This document shows, piece after piece, positions 1 to 11,483 of a stretch of DNA of 64,000 bases. Within the stretch, counting starts at the first letter, position 1, and each line of letters starts with the position of its first letter. The translations under genes were made by a program, and so were the position numbers. Origin of the DNA: Micropterix aruncella (taxonomy: Eukaryota > Arthropoda > Insecta > Lepidoptera > Micropterigidae). Where the stretch lies: NCBI GenBank assembly GCA_944548615.1, contig OX155980.1:58576533-58640532 (forward strand), written 5' to 3'. The notes under the pieces are model-generated. The model did not search any database, had not been told where the DNA came from, and was given only the letters and a program-made list of their open reading frames with translations.

Positions 1-159
1 AGTAACTTAGTGAGGTACATACCTACGGGTGAAATTATAAAAGCCTATAAAAAACAAACCTATTTTTTTTAATAAAAAAATGATATATCACAAGTAATTT
101 TCGGTGAGATATAGTTACTGTCAATTTTTAACAGTGACAGTTTGGTTTGACAGTTGACA

Positions 160-475
160 GACAAAAACTAATGGGTGCATTCCAGGTGAGACTATGCCTA
201 TATACTAAATTTCAAATCAATCGGTTCAACGGCTCGGCAGTATCGTGAGAGATTACATACAGACATACATACAGACATAGACAGACATTTTTCTGGAAAT
301 GGTCTTAATCGTCTTGGGGTCTCAAAATGGATATATCCGTCGTTATCTATTTTTTTTCCCGCACGATCACAATACTTTCCCTACCAGTGGTACCCGGGAA
401 AGTAAAAAACTAACCAAACCTACTGAAATGTATGGGTTTGACGCTTTACTGCCTATTTCTCGCTTATTTATTGAC
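160..475 (+). repeat. dispersed repeat fragment with CATACAGA-type tandem motif
   Basis: A moderately GC stretch contains a short tandem of acatacagac units near 250-285, followed by a tggaaatggtcttaatcgtc motif. A diverged version of the latter (ctggaaatggtcgtaatcgtc) recurs near 5088. Such sequence resembles the 3' regions of insect retroposons, but I cannot name the family. The 61-codon frame across it looks accidental. Confidence 0.4.
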
Positions 476-609
476 ACCGAATAAAGATTTTGCAGATTCG
501 GAATAAGCGTGGTGAATATAGTCGGGTGACGTTAAAGAATGGAACGCGAAAACACAGAATAGTATGCTAAAAGGAATATTTATAAAAGACTTAGGAAGTA
601 GGTACTTAC

Positions 610-679
610 TTTTAAAATTGTCCTTATATTTTGACATTCCCCAAGAATCCAGTAGGTCCTCCACCGATTGATCCGCCAT
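610..679 (-). CDS. possible first coding exon of a SAM-domain-like protein (partial gene)
   Basis: On the minus strand an ATG at 679-677 sits in a good insect start context (CAAAATGG). It opens 23 codons beginning MADQSVEDLLDSWG and ending SKYKDNFK, then stops at a consensus splice donor (AA|GTAAGT, donor bases at 609-604), giving a phase-1 intron. The pattern VEDLLDSWG..KYKDNF matches the start of a sterile alpha motif (SAM) domain, where helix 1 begins with a V..L..WGL..Y...F spacing. SAM domains mediate protein-protein or protein-RNA contacts. The rest of the domain would be in a downstream exon, which I do not find in bases 1-600, so it should lie off the left edge. The upstream side (680-1010) is CpG-rich, consistent with a promoter. 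The frame also reads on past the donor without similarity. An intact host gene, a retired duplicate and chance are all possible; I favour a real exon. Confidence 0.5.
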
Positions 680-1010
680 TTTGAATCACAACAACACAAG
701 ATTTTGCCGATCGTTCGATTTGCTTCGAGGCTTGTTCTTCGAGCATGCTGCACGGTTTTACAGTCACAAACGTGCGTGCCGGCGAAATATTTCACGCGTT
801 TCCGCCGAAACGCCTCGCGATTCGCGATTTCTTGAAATGTAGTCGAATGAACGTCGCCGCGATGCTGTCGCCAATTTCCGCGTGTCTGTGGTTCTCACTG
901 ACTGGCTGTGTCAAGCAAATAACCGGATCGAACGACCGACGACCCGTTCTTCTTCGTCTCCCACTTTTTGGCGACGCGACGTGCGACAACCAAACGGTTG
1001 AAATACGTAG
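680..1010 (-). promoter_or_regulatory. CpG-rich block upstream of the candidate first exon
   Basis: This block is clearly richer in GC and CpG than its surroundings, with many CG dinucleotides in motifs such as gccggcgaaat, cgccgaaacgcctcgcgattcgcg and gtcgccgcg. It lies directly 5' of the minus-strand ATG at 679, where a 5' UTR and promoter are expected. No TATA box is evident. A plus-strand frame covers the same bases but has no recognisable similarity. Confidence 0.35.
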
Positions 1011-1099
1011 TAAATACGACGTCTCTCACGTTTATTCACTTGTAATGCCTAGGAATAATGAGCCGCCAAAAGAAAATCATGCTTATATACTCAACTACT

Positions 1100-1763
1100 A
1101 GCTGAACTGTTTAGCAAATGATAAATAAACTTCGGCAAAGAGAGCTGAAGTGTTTAGTTGGAATACCTAAGTAGTTTAGGTATTACCTATCAAGCTTTAG
1201 GTAAAATCTGTAGTTTAGTTATTAATAGACAAACTTCAGCTAGTTTAACTGAAGTTTGGCTAATACAGCTAAATAATGTAACGGTCACTTTGGAATGTTT
1301 GTTTACACCCATTTAACTAAGTTATTTAGCTAAGGGTACAGAACTTTAGCTAATCCAGCTAAAGCTGAATTGGGTCAGTTGGAATACCTAAGTAGTTTAG
1401 CTATTACCTATCAAACTTTAGGTAAAATCTGTAGTTTAGTTATTAATAGACAAACTTCAGCTAGTTTAACTGAAGTTTGGCTAATACAGCTAAATAATGT
1501 AACGGTCATTTTGGAATGTTTGTTTACACCCATTTAACTAAGTTATTTAGCTAAGGGTACAGAACTTTAGCTAAAATTCGCAGTTTAGTAAGTAGTTGCT
1601 ATTCGTTTAGTAATTGGTAACAAAACCAAATTTTAGCTAAAAATAAAATGTAACCACAACTAAACAGAGTTTGATAATCTAGCCGTAGTTTAGGTGCTAT
1701 TTTCTAAACTTCAGTTAAAAGCGAAATAGCTAAACTGTTTAGTAAAACGATTTTTTTCAGTGT
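1100..1763. repeat. AGCTAAA-rich element with a 221-bp tandem duplication
   Basis: Two nearly identical units lie head to tail, about 1157-1377 and 1378-1576. They differ at only a few bases, for example ggtcacttt against ggtcatttt. The region is saturated with the motif TTTAGCTAA and its complement, plus a local inverted repeat (aacttcagct / aactgaagtt). Both edges carry AACTGTTTAG followed by AAA. The right edge reads cagtgtagta after a T run. It looks like a foldback or MITE-like element with an internal duplication; no protein is encoded and the family is not recognised. Confidence 0.6.
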
Positions 1764-2029
1764 AGTAGAGTCCCGTTTATTTGACATTTGCGGTGTTATT
1801 GCCTTTTTTGCTGATAACCACAACTTTAGTTATCTTAATATTTATGCTAAGGCTGTATTCAGTGCTGTATTGTCTGACTCTAATAATCAGTTCATGGAGT
1901 TATTTACCACTATTTGCCAATAATATGGTATTATCAGCGCAACAAAAGCAATTGATGGGAGTGTCTTACTTCATGATTTATTAAATATATCTATACTATC
2001 ATAATTTATTAAATATTATGAAAGACAGT

Positions 2030-2390
2030 TAACTCAGTAAGTAGAGTGGGGATAAAATTCGTGGCGGACCGCGGGTTGGAAACCCCTGGCTTGTTCTTGT
2101 TCGTGTACGGCGTAAGCCATGTCGCTAATCGCGCCCATCCAATCTCAGCAGAGGCCCAGCGAGTGACGCGCATTACGTCACCCAAAATAAACGTCCGACA
2201 TCGAAATTTCATTGACCCCCTCGCCCGCGATGATATCTCCTTGGAATCGCTCAAGATCGCCCAAAAAACAATACGCATACCTACGAATACCTCAGCGGCC
2301 TTTTTGGGCCGACGAACTCGGCCCGAATTACATACAAACAAAGAAACTTGCGGGTACCCCGCGCCAGTTCTCTCTCAAGTCGTCCCTTAA
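2030..2390. other. GC-richer block with a possible solo hAT terminal repeat
   Basis: The block is more GC-rich than its flanks. Positions 2064-2088, read on the minus strand, begin CAGGGGTTTCCAACC, which resembles the terminal inverted repeats of many hAT transposons. I did not find the opposite terminus or an 8-bp duplication, so this could be a solo end or chance. Overlapping frames on both strands have no recognisable product. Confidence 0.25.
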
Positions 2391-3594
2391 TAACTTAAGA
2401 TTATGATAAATTATTGTATAGAAAGAGTATTTTTTATAAAATATCGGACTAATAAATGAATACACTTACATAATATACATATTAAAGAAAATAACACTGT
2501 AATTAATAGCATTGTCAGCTCTATATCGAAAGCAGGAATGGGATATAAGGTCAAGTGAAGGAGACGGGGAGTGGGAAGGGGGGGGGGGGGGGGGGGGATT
2601 CGTACGTTGAGTAAATGTCTCCTTATAGATTAATTCTTTAAAGATAGAATAGTCTCCTCATTCGTGAAAAAATCTTGGAAAAGGAAATAATCAAACGGTG
2701 AATACTGTTGCATTCCTTTTTTTTATTTTTTAACATGATTATGAATTAGGTATTATATATCATTAAAATAAGTCTTGAAATGTATACTACGTATTTATTA
2801 GAGTTATTAGATTTACTTTTTTTTTTTTTTTTTTTTCTTCTTCTCAGTAATAGTACGTTAATAAGTAGTACGGGCTTCGGCCTAGTTGAGCAGACTTTGT
2901 GAATTATGTTTTGGAACATTACTTACGAAGATAAATTTATTCTTATTCCTATTCTTATAAGGAACCAATACAAAGCCCAACTCATTGATTTCAGCCATTG
3001 CGATGGTCGATTTTCAAATCGATTCAAACCGGGCTGCAATACGACTTCTTCTACACTGAAAGTCGGGTATTGGTTTCAAAAACGCACGCTTAACCACGAG
3101 TTTTTGTTTCATACTGTGTATGAGACCAAACACGTGACCTGGATTTGTCTGGATGGACATCTGGGTTTCTAAAATATAATGGTTGGTGGGGATGAGTCCT
3201 TGCCGCGTGGACTTGAACGATGAGTTCTCCCGGCAAAGTTACATTTTCGGCAAAGTTAGATTGGCCATCTACAAATGCATCGGGAGGACTGTCATTTATT
3301 TCCGCGCGGTATAGATCCGTTTTCTCTCAACTAATAAATATTTACGGATGTATTACATTTTTGGTTTCTTAATTTAGTTTGTAAAATATTTTTCAAATAA
3401 TTTCGAACGGCGTATGTTATAATCGGCATAAGAACATGTTTGTTTTTGAATTATGTATCTAATTATAAGTTCATGCTGTTACTTACCTAAATAAATGAAA
3501 TAAAATAAAAATAATTTTACTTATTTACCAAAATAAATTGATAATCCTCAATACATCATTTCTGGAGAAGTAAAAAAAAATAATGATAAAAATA
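2391..3594. other. AT-rich stretch, no gene seen
   Basis: This interval holds a 20-base G run (2578-2597) and a long T run near 2816-2836. The bases around the G run (gaaggagacgggg ... gtctcctta) resemble a hairpin-forming stretch near 63186. A plus-strand frame at 2906-3172 shows no known motif. No RNA gene was recognised. Confidence 0.5.
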
Positions 3595-4195
3595 CGTGTG
3601 GCACTCGGGGACTGCCGCGGTAAAGCTATTGCATAGCATTTTTAACAACTTATGCAAATATAATTATTTATTTATTTTATTTATTTTACTTTTTCTGATA
3701 TCAGATAACTGCGCTCTATAGGAAAACGTTCAAATTATTCCGAATCATTTGCGGCTGCGGTAGCAAATGATTCGGAATAATTTAAACGTCCTCCGATAGA
3801 GCGCCGCGCAGGAATTTTTTATTCGATTAAGCAAAAAAAAATGATTATTCGAAAAAATCGTAGATAAAAAGATACATAATTAAATTATCTTTAAAATGGT
3901 GCAGGTTTCATAATAATACGCCAGATAGTATTTGCGTAGTAGTCGTTTTTGTGTTCGGTTAGACCTAATTTCACAAATTATTACACTATGTAATATAAAC
4001 AAAATCTAAAATATTCAAAGCTAAGAATATTAAGAAAATGTTCTTGTTTACCATATATTTTTTTCGAATCGTAAGCAGTACTCGTTTAGACGTAATTATC
4101 AGTTTAAAATCATTAATTTTCGTTAAGAAATTTCTTCATTCGGTCGCCGCGCTGGCCTAGGCCCGCGATAAAAGCTATGCAATAGCTTAAAAACA
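3595..4195 (-). mobile_element. unnamed hairpin-bearing element, copy 1
   Basis: This is a roughly 600-bp copy of a family also present at 31827-32980, 34548-35147 and 63762-64000, here in reverse orientation. In element orientation it starts AAGCTATTGCATAGC followed by TTTATCGCGGGCC, and ends gctttaccgcggcagtcc then gagtgccacacgtatt. Between the ends lies an imperfect hairpin at about 3711-3803, with arms containing ttattccgaatcatttgc and its complement, closing on a short GC loop. Both ends carry the small palindrome AGCTATTGCATAGC in the same orientation, so they are not classic terminal inverted repeats. Short frames in it are shared between copies but have no known domain. It is probably a non-autonomous DNA element. 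Confidence 0.75.
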
Positions 4196-5760
4196 AACCT
4201 AAAATATTAAATGCGTACTTTAAAAAATACGATTTTTTCTCTAATTCAAGTAAATAGCAAATATCGGCCTATAATACTGAGGTACTCTCATATATGTATG
4301 CTTGTGTAAATTTTATTTCTCAAAAGCTATTGCGTGTATATCAAACGCAAAATTACCATCATTTATTTGCCGCTTGTTAAGAAATAGTATTATATCACTT
4401 CACATGCAGCTGGTAACCTTTTCTTGTTAATTACACATTAACGTGACCGTAGTGCGAGCATTTCGCATAAAAAATGGGTTCATCCGTCTCGCTCGCTCGT
4501 CGGTAGCGCCGACTAGAGTGCGAACGAGACGGAGTCAAAACGCAGCCTTCCACGTTATAAGTACAGCGACGTGAAATGGAAGGGGGCGGAGTCCCGTATA
4601 AGTGCAGGCATTTTGGAGAATGTACCTATCGTATACATACGGTGTAGGTATGTATAATGTATATACATGATTATGCCATGCGATTATTAAATAGACATTG
4701 AATAGGTATGTACGAGTATATGCATGACGTGCGGCTTATCTTTTTGATCTTGTTGGGTAAGATTCTTGAAGATCTAAACGTGCAGGTGGTTAAGATATAT
4801 ATGGTTAGATAAAGAATTAACAGCTAGTAACGTATACTTTATGAAAAACCTGAATGACAGTGTAAAATGGGACGACCAAAACTGCGATGTCTTTATTCTA
4901 TATTTAAACGTTTTCTCTAAATGATACATCAGCAAAAGTCTTTTTTTACAGCATGAACATTTTTATTCACGTAAATTCTTAGGTCAGATATCAATAATAT
5001 TAAACGCTCACTGATAGGCAATCGGATAAAGCGTTTGGGCGCTATCGTGGATTAATACACACAGGATTCACAGACGACCTCAGTCTGGAAATGGTCGTAA
5101 TCGTCTCGGGGGAGGGGGGGGGGAGGTTAAAACGGAAATTTATATATCCGAAAAAAAAATTTGCTACAAATCTTCTTTAATGTCATAGTTATAAAAGTGA
5201 GAGTTTTTATCAAATCGATACTTTTGCAGAAGTGTATCGCTTTGACAAAATTTTCCATGGTAATTTCAACACTGACCATTTTATTTTAATCAGTGCTTCG
5301 ACTCTTTCACAAAACAAATGATTTCAGTATCTTTGTAGAGTCTCTTTAATATTATATCCTAATATTTCTTTGTAAAAATATATTCGCTTAGGTCATTTTT
5401 TTTCTCGCAATAGACAGAAACAAAGAGTACGATTTGTTATCTATGGATCACGTCAGTCTAAAAAAAACTCATATTTTGAGCATGCTAAAAGAAGGTTTAG
5501 GTTTCGTTTTCTATAAATTTCTTTTCACTGACGTGTTCGGCTCTGAAAAAATTACATGCAACCATTAGAAACTCGGTTTTGAAAATAAACCTGTTGTAAC
5601 ACTTTGAATAAATTGACTTGAATTAAACTGTGCATTAAGCGTAATAAATGCACTGTCAAAAATTCCCACCAATCATATACTTAAACATGTATGCTACGCC
5701 TCGATTAGGTACGTCGGAAAAACATGTATAGTCAATTTTGCAATGATTTGATAGTAATAT
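4196..5760. other. no gene seen; minor repeats
   Basis: Mostly AT-rich unique-looking sequence. It contains a small CpG-rich cruciform (4486-4533, listed separately) and a diverged copy of the 160-475 repeat near 5085-5150 with an embedded G-rich run. No coding frame with recognisable content was found. Confidence 0.5.
4486..4533. repeat. short cruciform-forming inverted repeat
   Basis: Outer arms ccgtctcgctcgc and gcgaacgagacgg pair with one mismatch over 13 bases. An inner pair tcgg/ccga surrounds tagcg. The flanks are CpG-rich. It may be a transposon remnant or a structured regulatory site. Confidence 0.4.
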
Positions 5761-6805
5761 CATTGCACTGGATCTCAGCCCATTCTTACGTCGAAACGCT
5801 GTTGTTTGCCAGTAGTCCAGACACAAAAGTGTATTATGAGTATGTTTAATGCGTCAAAATGCAACTGCTGGGATCTCGCTCTGACTGAGTTCTTGCGATG
5901 GCTGGCAGAGAGATTACTCATTAAAACATAAAGGTTACGACATTGTGTATGAGAGTAATTTTCATAATTTGGTAATATTATTGGAAATTGAAGTGGACCC
6001 CGAAAATCTGGTACTTTTATGAAATCTTTTGGGCCCCGGGGCATACAAATTATTAGAAAATGATATTAAAGTAATACAGACTAAGCGCCTCTTCAAGAAC
6101 CTAAGCCATATGTGGATACTCAGTAGGGGGTTCTGAAAAGAGCCATTAATTATTTGAATCTCTTAGTATGAATTGTAATTGTTTGGAATGACTGAATATC
6201 AGTTTATATATTTTTAATATATCAGCTCGCAATCTAAAATAAGTCATAAACCGCAGATCTAGGTATTACAGGCGTAAGCCTAGTTAGATATGTGACTTGC
6301 CTCGGGTTGCATGGGATAGGGTTGAAACGATTTGTCGTTTTATTTTAGTTTAACTGTCATTATTATTTCTTAGTATAATCTTAGTTGAAATATAAGATAT
6401 GAAATAAATAGACATATTGAAGTGGCAAGCAACGGTCGGTAACTAGTCTGAACATGTCCGTGCTAAATTTGGCGTAAACCCTTCATCCGTATCTCTGACA
6501 GCCGCGCGGCCGCCGCGCACCGCTCTGCATGTCTGGTCACTGTACCTATATACGCTCACAATGTACACGTCGAATGATTTATGCGTCAACGAGCCGAATA
6601 CGTGACTTATCACACCGTCCACGAGTTTTCTCATTAAACCGCGTTATTAGAGCCGTGGCGTAGGGGGCAAAGGGTTAGCACAGAACTGGCCTCTCCGCGC
6701 TACTAAACTCACCATTATATCTAAAGGTCAGGCAGTAGGGGAATTTGCCTTACAAAGATAACAATTTTTTTATTTCATTTCTTTATACATTTACAGTCAC
6801 ACGTT

Positions 6806-7062
6806 CAGTACCACTCGAAAGTATTTAGTCATATTTTTTAATCACCCTTTAATAACCGAAATTTAAATACTGTCCTCTACCTTTATTATAGAACTTATGA
6901 CCTACAATGTAATAGGCGCTTGAACAAATTTGGTTAATGGGCGATATAAATGCACTTCGAAGAAATAATTAAATGTAGGTACTTAATAAAAGGATTATTA
7001 AATTTATTTTATGTAATCAGTACAATAAAAAGTGGGTGCCTAAATACTTTTGAGGGGTACTG
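6806..7062. mobile_element. Tc1/mariner-like MITE
   Basis: The left end reads CAGTACCACTCGAAAGTATT and continues TAGTCA. The reverse complement of the right end reads CAGTACCCCTCAAAAGTATT and continues TAGGCA. This CAGT(A/G)CC...AAAGTATTTAG pattern is typical of Tc1-type terminal inverted repeats. A TA dinucleotide follows the right end as expected for Tc1/mariner target duplication; at the left the bases are TT, presumably mutated. The 257-bp length and lack of a coding frame make it a non-autonomous copy. Confidence 0.7.
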
Positions 7063-7230
7063 TATATAGTCCTTTGCCATATTATTAGATTCACCGTACA
7101 TTTTAGTAAGAATTCACATTTTTCAATGGCCTATGACTTTGAGTAGTACTTTTTTAGGTGTATATCTTGTTTCTTTTAATGAATATGTCGAAAACTATAA
7201 TTTTTACTAATTTACAGTTCAATATCAGTG

Positions 7231-7862
7231 AGAGCTAATCCTTGCTGAGTTGGCCACGAAGACCCATTCTGTTCAGTGTTGGTCACACTCACCGCTCAAC
7301 ACCCATCCGGCGGCCTCCACGCATGAAGTGCGAGCCCGGGCAGGACTCTGGCCTTAGGGCTAGTTTCCCCTAGGAATCAACCTTCTGGCGCTCCTGGACG
7401 GTATGCGTACTGTGCGGCGTAAGCCAATCGATTGTGCACTCTGACTAACAGTCGGGGGAGTCTGGAAACAATACTGTTTCCTATAGAGCGGGGGTGGTTG
7501 CGGACCTTACGGCGACTGCTCTTGAAATGACCATCGGCTACCCGATCCTGAGTGAACAGCCGGGCAAAGGATGCCGTGGTCCGCGATAGATTCCGTATAC
7601 ACCGTTTCACCGCTTCGTAAGGGAGAGGACCGCGCAAGCGACCTCGAACTCGTAACCAATCGAGAGACTGGAGTAATCTGGTCGCAATTGGAAGTAAGGA
7701 CGTGAGTGTAATCCCGCTGGGTAACACACCTGGTTATCTCGCGGTTAAGGTGTTGCCCTTATACGGGCATGTGCGCTCACTTCAGGGAAATAGAACTACA
7801 AATCGTTAAAACTTCTTGAAGTGACGGGTTCGCCCGTTGTAGTTGTCAACTCTAGTAGTTCA
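7231..7862 (+). repeat. mid-repetitive family, copy 1 (about 640 bp)
   Basis: This copy runs from gctgagttggccacgaagac to gacgggttcgcccgttgtag. Close relatives lie at 43677-44312 (same orientation) and 54790-55450 (opposite), with diverged relatives at 27070-27690 and about 23930-24370. It is GC-richer than its surroundings. The right edge ends in a small palindrome around gttgtcaac. A minus-strand frame of 116 codons is open here and in the 54.9-kb copy, but it has no ATG and is broken in the 43.8-kb copy, so I treat the family as non-coding. The class is not recognised; it may be a LINE or SINE tail or a DNA element. Confidence 0.7.
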
Positions 7863-10800
7863 ATATCAGTTCTAGAATCAGCGCGGGAGACGTCAGTATT
7901 CAGATCAAATTATACTCTACTAGAGATACGTCCTACCAAAATTTTGTAATGCCACCACGCCATTCATTGCCGGGATATCATAACACCTTTAAAACCTTGA
8001 ACGCAGTCTGTATCACCATTTCGATAACTCAATATTGCCAGGCAAACAGCACGCTACGATATATGCTAGTGTATGTTACCAGTACTGTAATATACCGTGT
8101 CACCATGCAAACCGTGAAAGGATCTCTCTATTAACAGCCCTTTCAATGGTATTCACCTTCATTGAACAAACCAACGTACTAAGATGATCGCTTCGGAATA
8201 TTTTCAACTATATTGTTTCCGTTCGATCGATCGAAACTACGTTATAAATTGACAAACTCGCCATGTATCAACTCGAGACGGAAGTATACTCATACATAGA
8301 AGTTGAAACGTTTTTATTGTTATGAGTTAGCTGACTGCGATGCGCCAGTTGTGTCTTGTAACGCAATATCCTAAAAGATGTATTTTAACGTATTTTAAAT
8401 ACGCCTAATATACCGTTCTTTCTGGACCACTGGATCACGGCTAGTAAATTTCACCTTGCGGTGGCGATGTTAAAAATAGCGTTTCGACGTGCCAATTTGT
8501 TGAGATCCAGTGCAATGGTATCATATCGCTGCGAAAATGTGTCTTATTTCTAATCGAATAACTAATAATACGTGTCTTTTCGACGTAATCGAGACGGGGG
8601 ACAAAAATGTAGGTAAGTATGTAAGACGTCTGAAACTTTCCTTTTCAACATTGCGGCTGCTAGAAGTTTTTATATCCATGAAGTTCCATCTAATTTGTCG
8701 ATAGGATTTTCCTAAAATCCTTTGGCGAGTGCTTATAGTTAGATCTTTACAATAGTTTTCGTCTCCTGCTAAAATCTAACCGCTACACATAGATCATTGA
8801 TTTTCAAAGAAGTACGCCTCCCAAGAGAGGCGCGTAAACATTGCTAGGTGGGAGGGCATTCTGTCCCATCACGGCGTATACTGAAAAGTTGCAACTTTTG
8901 GGAAGGTATAATATATGAGGAGCCTTGCAATTACTCCTGATTTCCCAAATTACTGGCAATCTCAGAAGAAACACGCTTTATAGAAGTTTTACATCATATC
9001 TATATAATCAGAGAAACATATTAATCCATTTGCAGCACTTTATTAATGAGTTAAACGCTACTGCACTTAATCATGCCATAATAAAATTTAGACATAATCG
9101 ACGGATCCATTTCATATTCACATAGACGCGCTGCTGGCAACGTTTCAATAGCAAGCTTTGGAAATGAAAAATAATTCTTCTGCCAAATACGATTTTGGAA
9201 AGATGGGTTAAACATTGTAAGTTTATCTCCCCATAGCAGAGCAACACTGGGTTTGTATTTACCCTTTTCAAGCACTTATTCTTGCGAAAAGGCATTTTCA
9301 TCAGTTGCAGCAATTAAAACAAAGTATAGAAGCAAACGCGATATTACTGGTGAATAACGCTGTGAGTTTTTTTTAATTCAAATCAAGAATTGAATAAATC
9401 TTGTTATAATATGAAAGCTCTTCCATCTCATTGATTGATTTGTTTTTCGCCTCTGGTGTGTATATAAGCAATAATTACCTAAAACCTATGTGTTTTTTTC
9501 TACTTGTTTACATATATATAATTATTTTGTTATAGGTCAGGGACGTGTGCATTTTCTTTGGGCAGCAAGGGATAATAATAACGTTGGAAATCCCTGGTGT
9601 AGATAGATATACATACAATCTGTGTACAGCTTTGAACAAACCCCAATATTGAAACAGAATGTCCAAGAAGTCTCTTTTATGTTTAAACGATTTCACGCCT
9701 GCCGTAAATCAAGAGGGCAGTGGAAATAAGAAGAGGATCTTTCTTTCCTAATGACCGTTCGTTGAGGTAGGGCGATAAATCCCCACGGATGTATAAAACG
9801 CGCCAGCGAGGTTCTGAATCAAAAACGATATAAAATTTGAGATGCGATCTCTGGGAGGGACGATGTGAGCGCGCGGCGCGGACTGTAGCGCATACAAGGC
9901 CCAATCCATAATCAAACGTACTTTGAACCTTTTTGTAAAACGGAAAAAAATGTTATTCGCCTGTGTTATCTGAAATGTCGGTATTTTTGATTTTCATAAT
10001 GACTCGCGCACGAGGGTGTCGTATAATACCCGTCGATCGGATACAGGCTTAGTGATTTGTCGGTCATTTAAATTTAGAGATTCGGTCAGTTAGTGACTGA
10101 TTTAAAAAAAACGATTCGGTCATTTTGATCCGGTACACTTTCACTTCACTTCGCATATGATAGTTGTCAGTGAACCAATGCCGAACGATCGCTTAGTCAC
10201 TTTCGTTTCGTACTCACTCAGTCACACTTGACCAAATTCACCTAGAAAGAAATTTTATTTCTGAATCATGATTTAGTTTCGGTATTTTTAGTTTTATAGT
10301 ATATACGATAAGAAACAGTTATTGCGAGCATATTTAAATAAAAGCTACCCAGCTCACAACCCAATTATATATTATATAAAGGCAATAGAACAATATCTAC
10401 AAATGTGTCCCATTTAATTTGAAAAGTAGGTCGATGATAGTGTGAATGAATGGAAATACTTTGACCAGAAAAAAATCGCCATTTCGTTGTTTGAAATTGA
10501 GACATTAATGTGTTATTTTGAAATCCAAATGTAAAAACCTTAGTATAATTTTGGCAAACCTTCAAGGAAGATCAACTTTTGTTGATCTTTCTCCAAAGTA
10601 AATTGGGTTTTTTTTTTCTACCGATTTTTTTTTCAAAAGTTCAGTTTTGGTCACTTCTGAGAAAAGTGTATGTATACGTGAAATTTGACTCTTTGCCCTC
10701 GTCACTGAGACAACGTGTAAACCAGATCGGCTTTAATAAATATATTAGGAGACATTAACTTAATGTGTAAATAACCCCTCCTGCTCCACCCGTCTTTTAG

Positions 10801-11010
10801 CTTGTCATAATATCTCATTTCTTCCTTCAATATTGGGGTTGGCATATGTTATTAGTTTCTGTCCTATTTTCATTATTATATTTATTACACATTTGTACGC
10901 ATTTATTATGACTACAAAAAATAATTTCCCTACATAACAATTTACTCACAATAACCCTGACGTTATGGTCATAAGTTATTGTCACTTGGCAATAGGTCTA
11001 CTATGTTGTA
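7863..11010. other. no gene seen
   Basis: AT-rich sequence without recognisable genes or RNAs. Short frames at 7949-8134, 8510-8704, 9051-9313 and 9683-9904 carry no known motif. Bases 10030-10240 hold several gattcggtca / agtcac-type repeats, in both orientations around 10080-10230, which may be an old transposon remnant. Confidence 0.5.
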
Positions 11011-11069
11011 CTCAATTGTGTGTGCAATAAAGTTTTCCAAACATACAAACTTTCCTGCAATTCTTCCAA

Positions 11070-11456
11070 AAATGGCTATAGATGTGGCTCAAGGCACCCG
11101 CCGTGCACCGGGCCGTTCGGACACCGTATTGTAATGACGAGCGTGGCGCGGCGGCGCGCGGCGCGACAAAACGAAGCCCGAAAAAGAAGCAAATTAAAGA
11201 AAAAGAAAAAGATCGAGCGAAGGAATCAAACCTCTCGCGCGCCCTCTCAAGCCGGGAATGAAATATTCCCCGGCGAAAAAAAAGGCCGATAAAAATAAAT
11301 CCGGCTCTGTCCTGTAGCCCGAGAGGTGCGCACGCCACGCCATAAGTGCGTTGTCAAGTTGGAAATTTCGAATAAAAGAAATACTAAAATCTAGTTGGTC
11401 ACAGGATGACAGTTGAAATGCGGCGAGATAACGATCCGACGAACCTGGAACCCGAT
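11070..11456. promoter_or_regulatory. GC/CpG-rich block, possible regulatory DNA
   Basis: A CpG-dense core near 11140-11170 (gcggcgcgcggcgcgac) is followed by a purine-rich run of AAGAAG/AAAGAAAAAG and further CpG-rich sequence. Frames cross it on both strands, but their composition is low-complexity Arg/Lys and they have no similarity. The block contrasts sharply with the AT-rich flanks. Inference only: it could be a promoter, an enhancer or a conserved non-coding element. Confidence 0.3.
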
Positions 11457-11483
11457 GCAGCCCTGGCCTTGCGCCAGGGCTGC
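11457..11483. repeat. perfect 11-bp stem-loop
   Basis: Arms gcagccctggc and gccagggctgc are perfectly complementary around a cttgc loop. An AATAAA-like aataaag lies just downstream. The sequence is unlike the histone-mRNA 3' stem-loop. It could be structural in a transcript or in DNA. Confidence 0.5.

Larger units (their letters stand above)
5761..8517. repeat. 40-bp inverted repeat pair 2.7 kb apart
   Basis: Bases 5761-5800 and the reverse complement of 8478-8517 agree at 34 of 40 positions without gaps. Both begin CATTGCACTGGATCTCA and end ACGTCGAAACGCT. They could be the terminal inverted repeats of one decayed DNA transposon that later received the 6806-7062 MITE and the 7231-7862 repeat. 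They could equally be two inverted copies of a short repeat. No transposase-like frame was seen between them, and no clear target-site duplication flanks them. Confidence 0.45.

Noticed and set aside
745..1101. 118-codon plus-strand frame opposite the candidate promoter
   Set aside because: No known domain; explained by CpG-rich composition upstream of the minus-strand exon.
2064..2088. Complete hAT element
   Set aside because: Only one hAT-like terminus was found; no opposite end, target duplication or transposase, so it is noted only as a possible solo end.
7377..7727. 116-codon frame open in two copies of the mid-repetitive family (also 54954-55304)
   Set aside because: It starts with GTG rather than ATG, has no recognised domain, and is broken in the 43.8-kb copy; shared ancestry of the repeat explains the similarity.
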